Positions 43,353 through 51,435 of a stretch of 64,000 bases of DNA are shown here, piece after piece. The stretch's first letter is position 1, and each line of letters opens with the position of its first letter. This DNA is from Streptomyces odontomachi (GTDB taxonomy: Bacteria > Actinomycetota > Actinomycetes > Streptomycetales > Streptomycetaceae), in assembly GCF_024435355.1 (NCBI RefSeq), contig NZ_JAMJWG010000023.1, positions 99,689 through 163,688 of the forward strand, written 5' to 3'. The notes under the pieces were generated by a model that had not been told where the DNA came from, searched no databases, and saw nothing but the letters and a program-made list of their open reading frames with translations. The position numbers and the translations under genes were made by a program.

Positions 43353-43928
43353 TCAGACGTTGACGCCGAAGTCCTGGGCGATGCCGACCAGGCCGGAGGC
43401 GTAACCCTGGCCCACGGCGCGGAACTTCCACTCCGCGCCGTTGCGGTACAGCTCGCCGAAGACCATGGCGGTCTCGGTGGCGGCGTCCTCGCTCAGGTCG
43501 TAGCGGGCGATCTCGGAACCGCCGGCCTGGTTGACGATGCGGATGTAGGCGTTGCGGACCTGGCCGAAGTTCTGGCCGCGGTTCTCGGCGTCGTAGATGG
43601 AGACGGGGAAGACGACCTTGTCCACGTCGGCGGGCAGGCCGGCGAGGTTGACGTTGATCGCCTCGTCGTCGCCCGCGCCCTCGCCGGTGCGGTTGTCACC
43701 GGTGTGGACGATGGTCTGGTCGGGGGTCTGCTTGTTGTTGAAGAAGACGAAGTGGCCGTCCGAGTAGACCTTGCCCTGCGTGTTCACCGCGATCGCGGAG
43801 GCGTCGAGGTCGAAGTCGGTTCCGGTGGTGGTGCGGACGTCCCAGCCGAGGCCCACCGTGACGGCGGTCAGGCCCGGTGCCTCCTTGGTGAGCGAGACGT
43901 TGCCGCCTTTGGACAGGCTTACAGCCAT
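43353..43928 (-). CDS. terD: TerD-family tellurium-resistance protein
   Basis: 191 residues, full length. The start AVSLSKGGNVSLTKEAPGLTAVTVGLGWD and the motifs DFDLDASA, HFVFFNN, GDDEAINVNL and GELYRNGAEWKFRAVGQGY are the calcium-binding TerD signature. AAGGGA 9 nt upstream of ATG 43928. TerD proteins bind Ca2+ and in streptomycetes affect differentiation and stress rather than only tellurite resistance. No other ter gene lies adjacent. Confidence 0.95.
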   Translation of the reverse strand: MAVSLSKGGNVSLTKEAPGLTAVTVGLGWDVRTTTGTDFDLDASAIAVNTQGKVYSDGHFVFFNNKQTPDQTIVHTGDNRTGEGAGDDEAINVNLAGLPADVDKVVFPVSIYDAENRGQNFGQVRNAYIRIVNQAGGSEIARYDLSEDAATETAMVFGELYRNGAEWKFRAVGQGYASGLVGIAQDFGVNV

Positions 43929-44380
43929 TTCGGGAAGTCCCTTCTGCGTCGGATGCATGGAGTCGGATGGATGGGTGGTGGGTGGCGATCCGGTGGGTGC
44001 GTGACGTCGGTACGCCACGCGTGAGCGCGTCACACGCGCCGTCAGATGCGCCCGTGTCGCGCCGCGTCGCCTGCCTGCCACTTGGCCGCTGACCGTCCCC
44101 GTGGTGAGGACGACGCTACGTCATCCCTGTCATCCCTAGGAACGCCGTTCGCAGCCCGCAGGGTTCCCAGCGCTTTTACTTTCTTTGCCAAACCTTTCTG
44201 CTTCCGTACATGTCTTCGAGAAGTGATGGGAGGGGCCACGGGGACGGATGGTCATCGGCGCACGGAAGGCGGCGGGAGGACGACGGGAGGATCCGTGGCG
44301 GAAGCGGCGGGGGAAGCGCTGGGGAAGCAGTGGGGGAAATCCGGATGACGCGGGGCGCCGTGCGAGGGAGCATGGCTGTC
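43929..44380. other. Intergenic region, 452 bp, between terD and the ArfB-like gene
   Basis: It holds the divergent promoters. An AT-richer block near 44170-44215 and GGGAGG-type purine repeats near 44270-44340 stand out. No gene is supported on either strand. Confidence 0.5.
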
Positions 44381-44806
44381 ATGTCCGGTCCGTATGTCAT
44401 CCGCGGCTCCGTCTCGTTGCCCGAGGCCGAGCTCATGTGGCGTTTCTCCAGGTCGTCGGGGCCGGGCGGGCAGCACGTGAACACCAGCGACTCCCAGGTG
44501 GAGCTCCGCTTCGACCTGGCGGGCACGCAGGCGTTGCCGCCGGTCTGGAAGGACCGCGCGTTGCAGCGGCTCGCCGGCCGCCTGGTCGACGGCGTGATCG
44601 CGGTACGGGCCTCCGAGCACCGCTCCCAGTGGCGCAACCGCGAGACGGCGGCCGTCCGCCTCGCCGCCCTGCTGGCCGAGGCGACGGCGCCGCCGCCGCG
44701 GCCCCGCAAGGCGACCCGCATGCCCCGCTCGATCAACGAGCGGCGGCTGCGCGAGAAGAAGCAGCGCGCGGAGACCAAGCGCGGTCGCTCCGGCCGCTGG
44801 GACTGA
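44381..44806 (+). CDS. arfB: Peptidyl-tRNA hydrolase ArfB / RF-1-like domain protein
   Basis: 141 residues. The class I release-factor motif GGQ is in RSSGPGGQHVNTSDSQVEL (about residues 26-44), and the end is a basic, Lys/Arg-rich tail (INERRLREKKQRAETKRG), as in ArfB/ICT1, which inserts in the empty mRNA channel. It rescues stalled ribosomes by hydrolysing peptidyl-tRNA. ATG 44381 is preferred over ATG 44372, which sits one base from the GGGAG site. Confidence 0.93.
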   Translation: MSGPYVIRGSVSLPEAELMWRFSRSSGPGGQHVNTSDSQVELRFDLAGTQALPPVWKDRALQRLAGRLVDGVIAVRASEHRSQWRNRETAAVRLAALLAEATAPPPRPRKATRMPRSINERRLREKKQRAETKRGRSGRWD

Positions 44807-44824
44807 CCCCACCCGGTCAGGGTC

Positions 44825-45334
44825 TTAGGTCAATCCCCGGTACCGGCCACGGAAATACGCCAACGGCGCCGGATCCGCTGCCGGTAGCGCCGTGGTGAGG
44901 ACCTGGGCGATGAGCAGCACATGGTCGCCGGCCGTGACGCGCTGCTCCGTGCGGCACTCCAGCGTGGCCAGCGTCCCGTCCAGGAGGGGCGCGCCGGAGA
45001 TCTCGCCGCGTGCGCACGCCAGGTCCCGGAAGAGCAGCCGATCGCTGACACGGCCCTTCATGGCGAACCGGTCCGCGATGTGCCGCTGGTTCTCGGCGAG
45101 CACGGAGACCGCCCACAGGGGCTGCTCGGTCAGCACGTCGTCCATGCGGGAGCCGGCGCGCACGCTGAGCAGGACCAGGGGCGGGTCGAGCGAGAGGGAC
45201 ATGAAGGCCGTCGCCGTCATGCCGGCGTCCTCGCCGCCGGGCCCCTCCGGATCGAGGGGCGGCTCCTGCGCGGTGACCAGCACCACACCGGCGGCGAGCC
45301 GCGACATGGCGGCACGGAACTCGTCGTTGCTCAC
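44825..45334 (-). CDS. Flavin reductase-like FMN-binding protein
   Basis: 169 residues from GTG 45334, with GAGGG directly upstream. The split-barrel flavin reductase pattern is clear: FRAAMSRLAAGVVLVTAQ, MTATAFMSLSLDPPLVLLSV, FAVSVL-type strand (WAVSVLAENQRHIADRF), LDGTLATLECRTEQRVTAGDHVLLIAQV. It reduces free FMN/FAD with NAD(P)H, usually for a partner monooxygenase that is not encoded nearby. A 25-residue insertion (DPEGPGGEDAG) lies after the first strand. It converges on the ArfB-like gene. Confidence 0.93.
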   Translation of the reverse strand: MSNDEFRAAMSRLAAGVVLVTAQEPPLDPEGPGGEDAGMTATAFMSLSLDPPLVLLSVRAGSRMDDVLTEQPLWAVSVLAENQRHIADRFAMKGRVSDRLLFRDLACARGEISGAPLLDGTLATLECRTEQRVTAGDHVLLIAQVLTTALPAADPAPLAYFRGRYRGLT

Positions 45335-45869
45335 TCCCTCAGCATGCCCGCCCGGGCGGGCCGGGTGCGGCGGGGGTGACGCGGATTCCTGACTCGCTGG
45401 CACGTTCGGCACCTCGTCACGCTAACCGCGCCCCCGGCGCCCCCGCATCGGACCACCGCCCGAACCGAGTCCTAAGTCCCCTGCCCGACGCCACCCGTCC
45501 TCGTTCCCGCGCCCGACGCCCCCCGTCCTCGTCCCCATACCGGACCGCCACCACCCGCTCCCGTCACGGCCGCTCCCACCAGCTCCCAGGAGCCCCACCG
45601 TCCCCAGCTGCCACCCACGTCCCGAGCCGCCGCCCGCACCCGGAGTCGCCCCCTCGCGTCCCGAACCGCCCCCCACACCCCAACATCCGAACACCCTCGG
45701 CGCTCACCCCAGCCCCCGAACTCACCCGCGCAGCCCCCCGCGCCCGCCCCCGCATGCCCGCTCCACAGCCGCGCCCCGCTGCATACGCCACCCCGACCCG
45801 CGCTCCGATTTGCGTTCAGGAAACACACGGTGCAATCGCGAGAAACGCCGGCAACCCTTCACATTCTGC

Positions 45870-45885
45870 TGTGACTTGAGTCACA
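45870..45885. promoter_or_regulatory. CRP-type site TGTGACTTGAGTCACA upstream of cdgB
   Basis: A perfect TGTGA-N6-TCACA palindrome, also fitting the reported streptomycete Crp motif GTG-N6-GNCAC. It lies about 210 bp before the cdgB start. Confidence 0.65.
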
Positions 45886-45899
45886 CGGGCCCTTTTTTG

Positions 45900-45914
45900 T
45901 TGACCCTGTGTACC
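45900..45914. promoter_or_regulatory. BldD-box-like site upstream of cdgB
   Basis: TTGACCCTGTGTACC fits the 15-bp BldD pattern nTnACnCWGnGTnAn at all fixed positions but the last A. cdgB is a known BldD target in Streptomyces, which supports the call. Confidence 0.6.
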
Positions 45915-46096
45915 GAGTGAGCAGCTCGCTGTGATTCAGTGACGGGGATGCTGCGATACGTAGGCTGGGGGCTTCGCAGACCGTGTGTTGTCGGGCAGGG
46001 CCCGGAGAGCGCGGGCACTCGCGCCGCCCGCCGCACGTACGCCGATGACACAGGCTGACCTATCCGGAGTAGCTGTCGAGAGTCGGGGAGGGCGAC

Positions 46097-47779
46097 ATGG
46101 ATACGGAATCCGAGCCGTACGTCCGCCTGACGACCCTGCGGCAGTTGCACCAGGTCATGGCTGACATGAACACCGCCCGCAGCCTCGCCGACACCCTCCA
46201 GACCGTCGCCGACGGCGTGGTGACCGGTCTCGGCTACGACCTGGCCTGGATCAACCTCGTCCGACCCGACGGTGACCTGGTCGTCGCCGCGCTCGCCGGA
46301 GACTCCGCCGCCGAGGCCCTGATGACCGGCCGGGTCGGCTCCCGGCTCGGCTGGGAGCGCCGGCTGTCCATGGGCGAGGCCTGGGGCGCCCTGCGGTTCA
46401 TCCCGCACACCGAGAGCTGGATCCTCGAGAACGACGACGTGCCCCAGTGGTACACGGACGGCCCCGAGCCCCGCTTCGAGGACGAGTGGCACCCCGCCGA
46501 CCGCCTCTTCGCGCCCCTCTTCGCGCCGGGCGCCCCCGGCTCGGCCCCCGGCACCTCCGGCGGCGAGCTGCTGGGCGTGATCTCCGTCGACCGCCCGCGC
46601 AACGGCCGCCGCCCGGGCCCCTGGGGGCGTGAAGCGCTCCAGATGTACGCCTTCCAGGCCGCCATCGCGATCAGCAACGCCCGGCTGCGCGCCAACATGC
46701 AGCGCGCCCTGGTCCGCCTGGAGCGCGAGCAGCAGGCCCTGCGCGCCAGCGAGGAGTCCTTCCGGCAGGCCTTCGAGTACGCCCCCTCCGGCATGGCGAT
46801 CGCCGAGATGGGCGGCGACCAGCACGGCCGCATCCTGCGGGCCAACGACGCGCTGTGCCGCCTGCTGGCCCGCCCGGCGTCCATGATGCGCCGCTACTCG
46901 TTCTCCGACCTCGTCCACCCCGAGGACATCGGCACCCTGCTGCGTACCTCGGCCGAAGGCGGCCGCGCCGAGCTCCGCCTGGCCCGCCGCGACGGCAGCT
47001 TCATGTGGGTCTCGTTGCGCAACTCCGTCGTCGCCGACGCCACCGACGGACCCCGCTTCCTGCTCACCCACGTCGAGGACATCGAGGAACGCAAGCGCCG
47101 CGAGCTCCAGCTGGCGCACCGCGCCTCCCACGACTCCCTCACCGGCCTGCCCAACTCGGCGGAGCTGCGCTCCCGGCTCGCCGCCCGGCTCTGCTCGCGG
47201 CCCCAGAGCCGCCCGCTGACCGACATAGACGCCGTCGACGCCGCCTACGGCGGCACGCTCGCCGGACTGCCCTACGACGCCGACGAGCCGGTGTCCGTCG
47301 TCGACCCGGGCGGCAGCGCCTACGACCACCATGTGCACACCATCGCCCCGACCGAGGGCGACGAGGAGGCCGACGACGGCACCAAGGGCCTCGCCGTCCT
47401 CTTCTGCGACCTGGACGGCTTCAAGTCGATCAACGACCGCTTCGGCCACCACACCGGTGACGCCGTCCTCATCGAGGTCGCCCGCCGCCTGACCAGCGGC
47501 GTACGCGACGGCGACACCGTCGCCCGACTCGGCGGCGACGAGTTCGTGGTACTCGCCGACGGCCTCGGCCGCGCCGACGCCCAGGACCTCGCCGTCCGCC
47601 TGCGCAACGCGATCATCCCCCCGATCCGGGTGGACGGCAGAGCGGTGCGGGTCGGCGCCAGCTTCGGCATCGGATGGGCACACTGCGGCATGTCAGCGGA
47701 CGAAGTGTTGAAATCAGCTGACCAACGGATGTACATCGAAAAGCGTTCGCGTGCGAAACAGCACAGACGGGCTGGATAA
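46097..47779 (+). CDS. cdgB: Diguanylate cyclase CdgB (GAF-PAS-GGDEF)
   Basis: 560 residues. A GAF domain (about 20-205) is followed by a short coiled helix (MQRALVRLEREQQALRASEESF), a PAS domain (about 215-340; AFEYAPSGMAIAEM, LVHPEDIGTLL) and a GGDEF cyclase domain (about 350-555). Active-site GGDEF is at 479-483 and an inhibitory RxxD I-site (RDGD) at 470-473, so it should make c-di-GMP from two GTP with product inhibition. A 60-residue Asp/Pro/Tyr-rich insertion splits the GGDEF domain after its first helix. Domain order and position match S. coelicolor CdgB, which affects development. No EAL domain. Confidence 0.95.
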   Translation: MDTESEPYVRLTTLRQLHQVMADMNTARSLADTLQTVADGVVTGLGYDLAWINLVRPDGDLVVAALAGDSAAEALMTGRVGSRLGWERRLSMGEAWGALRFIPHTESWILENDDVPQWYTDGPEPRFEDEWHPADRLFAPLFAPGAPGSAPGTSGGELLGVISVDRPRNGRRPGPWGREALQMYAFQAAIAISNARLRANMQRALVRLEREQQALRASEESFRQAFEYAPSGMAIAEMGGDQHGRILRANDALCRLLARPASMMRRYSFSDLVHPEDIGTLLRTSAEGGRAELRLARRDGSFMWVSLRNSVVADATDGPRFLLTHVEDIEERKRRELQLAHRASHDSLTGLPNSAELRSRLAARLCSRPQSRPLTDIDAVDAAYGGTLAGLPYDADEPVSVVDPGGSAYDHHVHTIAPTEGDEEADDGTKGLAVLFCDLDGFKSINDRFGHHTGDAVLIEVARRLTSGVRDGDTVARLGGDEFVVLADGLGRADAQDLAVRLRNAIIPPIRVDGRAVRVGASFGIGWAHCGMSADEVLKSADQRMYIEKRSRAKQHRRAG

Positions 47780-47867
47780 CCGCAGGTCAGGATGGAAGCA
47801 AGGACTTTCGGGCCAGATCCGGCGGCCTTGATGGGCGGCGGATGCGGGTAGGCTCGGCAGTTCCGAG

Positions 47868-47915
47868 GACGAAGCACAGAGCGACTGTGCAGACGAAGCA
47901 CAGAGCCGCTGTGCG
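47868..47915. repeat. Two 24-bp direct repeats, each with GCACAG-N5-CTGTGC
   Basis: Two tandem units beginning GACGAAGCACAGAGC, each carrying an inverted repeat, in the leader or promoter of the next gene, 35 bp before its ATG. Confidence 0.75.
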
Positions 47916-47950
47916 GACCGCAGACCCCGTGCCAAGGAGTGACCAAGGGA

Positions 47951-48991
47951 ATGACGCCCGGCAACGACGGCGCGAGCACGCCCGAGGACGACGACCCGTT
48001 CGGCTATCTCTATGCCGACGGCCAGGCATCCGGGGCCACCCCGCCCAGCGGAGGCGGCGGCTACGGTTACCCGGGCCCCCGCTCCGGCCCGCGGACCTCG
48101 TACAACCAGGTCAGGACGGTCGGCGAGCGCCAGTACGGGCAGCAGGGCGGCGGGCGCGGCGGCTACGGATATCCGCCGGCGCAGGGCCGCCCGGGCGCCC
48201 CGGGCCAACAGCCCGGCGGCCAGGGCCAGACCGCCGCCTTCCAGCAGGTCCCGTCCCAGGGCTACGACCAGCCCAGCGCCCACTACCAGGCCCCGGAGAC
48301 CCTCCCCGGCGGCCAGGGCCACCGGCCGGGTCCACCGCCGGGATACGGCGAGGGCGGCGGCCGGGGTCGCGGCCCCAACACCAAAGGGCTGCTGATCGGG
48401 GCCATCGCGGTGGTCGCTGCGGTCGTCGTCGGCATCGGAGTGGCCGTGCTGAACGGCCCCGACGACGGCAAGGACGGTTCCGACGCCGGCGCCACCTCCC
48501 AGGCCACCGCCACCGACAAACCCAGCCGGACCCCCTCGAACCAGGGCAAGGGCCCCGCCGAGCTCCCCAAGTCCGACGCCAACGCCCTGAAGCTGGAAGG
48601 CGGCAGCTACACCGCGTCCGACGTCAAGGGCGCACAGGCCGAAGGCGGCCTCTACGTGGCCGGCCTCAACCAACCCGGCGCCTCCGCGACCTGGACCGTG
48701 GACGACATCCCCAAGTCCGGCAAGTACACCCTCGACCTCGGCTACGGCGTCCCCGGCAAGGACGCCACCATGACCCTCGCGGTCAACGGCACACCCCAGA
48801 CCACCCCACTCAGCCTCAAGAACTGGGCGGACGCCAAGGAAGGCGACTGGGAGAAGGGCTGGACCGAGTCCTACGCGTACGTCGAGCTGGTGAAGGGCAG
48901 CAACACCCTCCGCATCTCCTGCGAACAGGGCAACCAGTGCGACGTCAACCTCGACCGGGTGTGGCTGGAGAAGGGCTGGAAGAAGTCCTAG
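47951..48991 (+). CDS. Membrane-anchored protein with C-terminal carbohydrate-binding (CBM35-like) domain
   Basis: 346 residues. Residues 1-135 are Gly/Tyr/Pro/Gln-rich and cytoplasmic. One membrane helix (GLLIGAIAVVAAVVVGIGVAVL, about 140-161) leads to a Ser/Thr linker and a beta-sandwich (LEGGSYTASDVKGAQAEGGLYVAGLNQPGASATWTVDDIPKSG ... VELVKGSNTLRISC) resembling CBM35/CBM6 modules that bind sugars. It probably binds cell-wall or environmental glycans outside the cell. ATG 47951 is used; a GTG at 47939 would overlap the AAGGAG site. Confidence 0.85.
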   Translation: MTPGNDGASTPEDDDPFGYLYADGQASGATPPSGGGGYGYPGPRSGPRTSYNQVRTVGERQYGQQGGGRGGYGYPPAQGRPGAPGQQPGGQGQTAAFQQVPSQGYDQPSAHYQAPETLPGGQGHRPGPPPGYGEGGGRGRGPNTKGLLIGAIAVVAAVVVGIGVAVLNGPDDGKDGSDAGATSQATATDKPSRTPSNQGKGPAELPKSDANALKLEGGSYTASDVKGAQAEGGLYVAGLNQPGASATWTVDDIPKSGKYTLDLGYGVPGKDATMTLAVNGTPQTTPLSLKNWADAKEGDWEKGWTESYAYVELVKGSNTLRISCEQGNQCDVNLDRVWLEKGWKKS

Positions 48992-49061
48992 CGCCCGGGA
49001 ACCAGGCGGTGTCCGTGCCGCCCCCGTGCCGCCCCGCGGACTCATGAAGGTCGTCGCGGAC

Positions 49062-50105
49062 TCACACAGTCGTCTCGACGACCTCGATACGTCCCAGCAG
49101 CTCCCGGTACGCCCTGCGGTCGAACTCGCCCGCTGTGGCCGCCAGGACCGTCGACGTAGCCAGAGCAGCGGCTCTGACCAGGCGTTTCGGCCACGGTAGG
49201 CCCTCGACGAGACCGGACAGCAGACCGGCTACGGCCGAGTCGCCGGCACCCGTGGTGTTGCCGCGCACCCGCTCGCCCCGCACCCCCGCCGGCGGTGCGA
49301 CCCGCCAGCGGCCCTCCGGGGTCACCGCGAGCATGCCGCGCGCGCCCAGCGAGGCCACGACCGCGTGCGCACCGCGGCGGCGGGCGTCACGCGAGGCCTG
49401 CACCGGCTCGTGGGAACCGGTCAGCTCGGCCAGCTCGTCCGCGTTCGGCTTGATGATGTCCGGGCGGGCGGCCAGGCCGCGGCGCAGCGGCTCACCACTG
49501 GTGTCCAGCAGTACCGGCACGGACGCGGCGTGCGCGGCCCGCACCAGCCGGGCGTACGCGCCGACCGGCACGCCCGGCGGCAGGCTCCCGCACAGCGCGA
49601 CCGCCGACGAGGCGCCCAGCAACTCCTCGTACCGGGCGGTGAAGGCATGCCACTCCTCGGGGGAGATGGCCGGCCCCGGCTCGTTCAACTGCGTCGTCTC
49701 ACCGCTGCCGGTGTCCACCAGGGCCACCGTGCGCCGGGTGGTCCCGGCGACCGGCACGAGGGCGTCATGCACCCGGACGGGCCCGCTGCCGGGTGTCGCC
49801 GCACCGGCGGCGTGCGACCCGTCGGACCCGCCCGGCCCGCGCGGCGCACCGGAGCCGTCGGGCGCGTCGGCCGCGGTGCCGGTCATGGTGGCCAGCCGGT
49901 CGCGCACCGTGCTTCCGGTGGTGCCGCCGGCGAAGCCGGTGACCGTCACGTCGTGACCCAGCGCCGCCAGCACCCGGGCGACGTTCAGACCCTTGCCGCC
50001 GGGCCGTTCGGACACCTCGCTGATCCGGTGCGTCGCGCCCGGGCGGAGCGCCCGGATCTGGTACGTGACGTCGAGAGCGGCGTTGAGCGTGACCGTGAGG
50101 ATCAC
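49062..50105 (-). CDS. PfkB-family hexose kinase (1-phosphofructokinase/tagatose-6-phosphate kinase)
   Basis: 347 residues from GTG 50105 (GGGAGG 5 nt upstream). MILTVTLNAALDVTYQI, the RPGGKGLNVARVLAALGHDVTVTGF substrate loop, IIKPNADELAEL and the catalytic NTTGAGDSAVAGLLSG motif give the LacC/FruK type. A Gly/Ser/Asp insertion (about 80-110) lies after the lid. It likely phosphorylates fructose 1-P or tagatose 6-P. It sits next to nagA-nagK, so it may serve amino-sugar catabolism (galactosamine route), but this is inference. Confidence 0.9.
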   Translation of the reverse strand: MILTVTLNAALDVTYQIRALRPGATHRISEVSERPGGKGLNVARVLAALGHDVTVTGFAGGTTGSTVRDRLATMTGTAADAPDGSGAPRGPGGSDGSHAAGAATPGSGPVRVHDALVPVAGTTRRTVALVDTGSGETTQLNEPGPAISPEEWHAFTARYEELLGASSAVALCGSLPPGVPVGAYARLVRAAHAASVPVLLDTSGEPLRRGLAARPDIIKPNADELAELTGSHEPVQASRDARRRGAHAVVASLGARGMLAVTPEGRWRVAPPAGVRGERVRGNTTGAGDSAVAGLLSGLVEGLPWPKRLVRAAALATSTVLAATAGEFDRRAYRELLGRIEVVETTV

Positions 50106-50226
50106 CGGACCTCCCCCGAGGAATTCGCCTGCCGTGCAGTAGATCGTTCGACCGCTGTGCGATCCTGATCATGCCAAAGAGCGCGCGGTAGGCACAGGGT
50201 GCGTGGCCGACGGGTCTGACCCCGTG

Positions 50227-51435
50227 TCAGCGTGCCGGCGAGGGGGGCGGCACCAGCCACTCGCCCTTGCGCAGCACACCGGCGAGGCCGAATGCGGGGT
50301 CGAGGACCACGACGTCCGCGTCCTTTCCGGCCTCCAGCGAACCCACCCGGTCGTACTGGCCGAGGAGCCTGGCGGGGGTCTCGGACAGGGCGCGCACGAC
50401 GTCCGGCACGGGCAGCCGGTCGAGCGTCACGGCGCGCTGGAAGGCCCGGTCCAGCGTGAGCGTGGAGCCCGCGATCGAGCCGCCCTCGACGAGCCGTGCC
50501 ACCCCGTCCCGCACCTCCACCTCCATCGGCCCCAGCTGGTACGTGCCGTCGCCGAACCCCGCCGCGTCCATCGCGTCGGTGATGAACGCGACCCGGGCGG
50601 CCCCCGCGTGCTGGAACGCCAGGCGCAGGGCGGCCGGGTGCAGATGGGTACCGTCGTTGATCAGCTCGACCGTGACCCGCTCGTCCTGGAGCAGGGCCGC
50701 GATCGGGCCGGGTGCGCGGTGCCCCAGCGTCGGCATCGCGTTGTACAGGTGCGTGGCCACCGTGGCGCCCGCGTCGATCGCCGCCACCGTCTGCTCGTAC
50801 GTCGAGTCGGTGTGTCCCACGGCCGCGATGACGCCGTGCTCCACGAGCAGCCGCACGGAGGCGAGGCCGCCGGGCAGCTCGGGTGCGAGGGTGAGCATGC
50901 GGGCCTGGCCGCGCGCGGCGTCCAGCAGCTTGCGCACCTCGGACGGGTCGGGGTCGCGCAGCAGCGCCTCCGCGTGGGCGCCCTTGCGGCACGGCGAGAT
51001 GAACGGGCCCTCGAAGTGGATGCCCGCGATCTCGCCCTGCTCGGCCAGCTCGGACAGCAGCCCGGCACGCTCCACCAGCGTGTCCGTGCCGGCGGTGACG
51101 GTGGAGGCGACCAGGGTGGTGGTGCCGTGCAGCCGGTGGGTGCGGATGCCGGTGAGCACGTCGGCCACCGGGCCGTTGCTGAAGGAGGCACCGCCGCCAC
51201 CGTGGTTGTGGATGTCCACGAAGCCGGGGACCAGCCAGTGCCCGGACAGGTCCAGGGCGTCCGGGGCGCCGCCGGCATCCGCCCCGGCGCCGTGGCCGTC
51301 GTGGCCCTGGCCGGCCGGGGCGGCGCCCGCGTAGGTGATCCGGGTGTCCTCGACGACCACCTGGCCGTCGTCGACGACTCCCTCGGGCAGCACCACCTTG
51401 GCGCGGGTGAGCACCTGCCTACTTCGTGCGGCCAT
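50227..51435 (-). CDS. nagA: N-acetylglucosamine-6-phosphate deacetylase
   Basis: 402 residues. Amidohydrolase with metal-binding PGFVDIHNHGGGG, HFEGPFIS, AVGHTDSTYEQ, HLYNAMPTLGHR and catalytic FITDAMDAAG. It removes acetate from GlcNAc-6-P to give GlcN-6-P, the branch point between glycolysis and wall synthesis. A 15-residue Ala/Gly/Asp insertion lies in the N-terminal beta domain. Its ATG at 51435 lies inside the end of nagK (17-bp overlap), forming a nagK-nagA operon under the dre site at 52532-52547. Confidence 0.96.
   Translation of the reverse strand: MAARSRQVLTRAKVVLPEGVVDDGQVVVEDTRITYAGAAPAGQGHDGHGAGADAGGAPDALDLSGHWLVPGFVDIHNHGGGGASFSNGPVADVLTGIRTHRLHGTTTLVASTVTAGTDTLVERAGLLSELAEQGEIAGIHFEGPFISPCRKGAHAEALLRDPDPSEVRKLLDAARGQARMLTLAPELPGGLASVRLLVEHGVIAAVGHTDSTYEQTVAAIDAGATVATHLYNAMPTLGHRAPGPIAALLQDERVTVELINDGTHLHPAALRLAFQHAGAARVAFITDAMDAAGFGDGTYQLGPMEVEVRDGVARLVEGGSIAGSTLTLDRAFQRAVTLDRLPVPDVVRALSETPARLLGQYDRVGSLEAGKDADVVVLDPAFGLAGVLRKGEWLVPPPSPAR

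Larger units (their letters stand above)
45335..46096. other. Divergent intergenic region, 762 bp, with C-rich spacer and cdgB promoter
   Basis: About 45420-45790 is strongly strand-biased: plus strand rich in C and poor in G, with CACCC and CGCCCC runs. Frames across it encode only Pro/Arg/Ser low-complexity and are not called. The right end holds the regulatory sites listed for cdgB, a T-run at about 45893-45898 and a leader of about 190 nt. Confidence 0.55.

Noticed and set aside
45376..45879. 167-codon plus-strand frame in the C-rich spacer
   Set aside because: Pro/Arg/Ser/Thr low-complexity product explained by base skew; no start signal.
45881..47683. 600-codon open frame on the minus strand over cdgB
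   Set aside because: It is the antisense shadow of the GGDEF gene; composition is the mirror of a GC-rich coding strand, with no domain or ribosome site.
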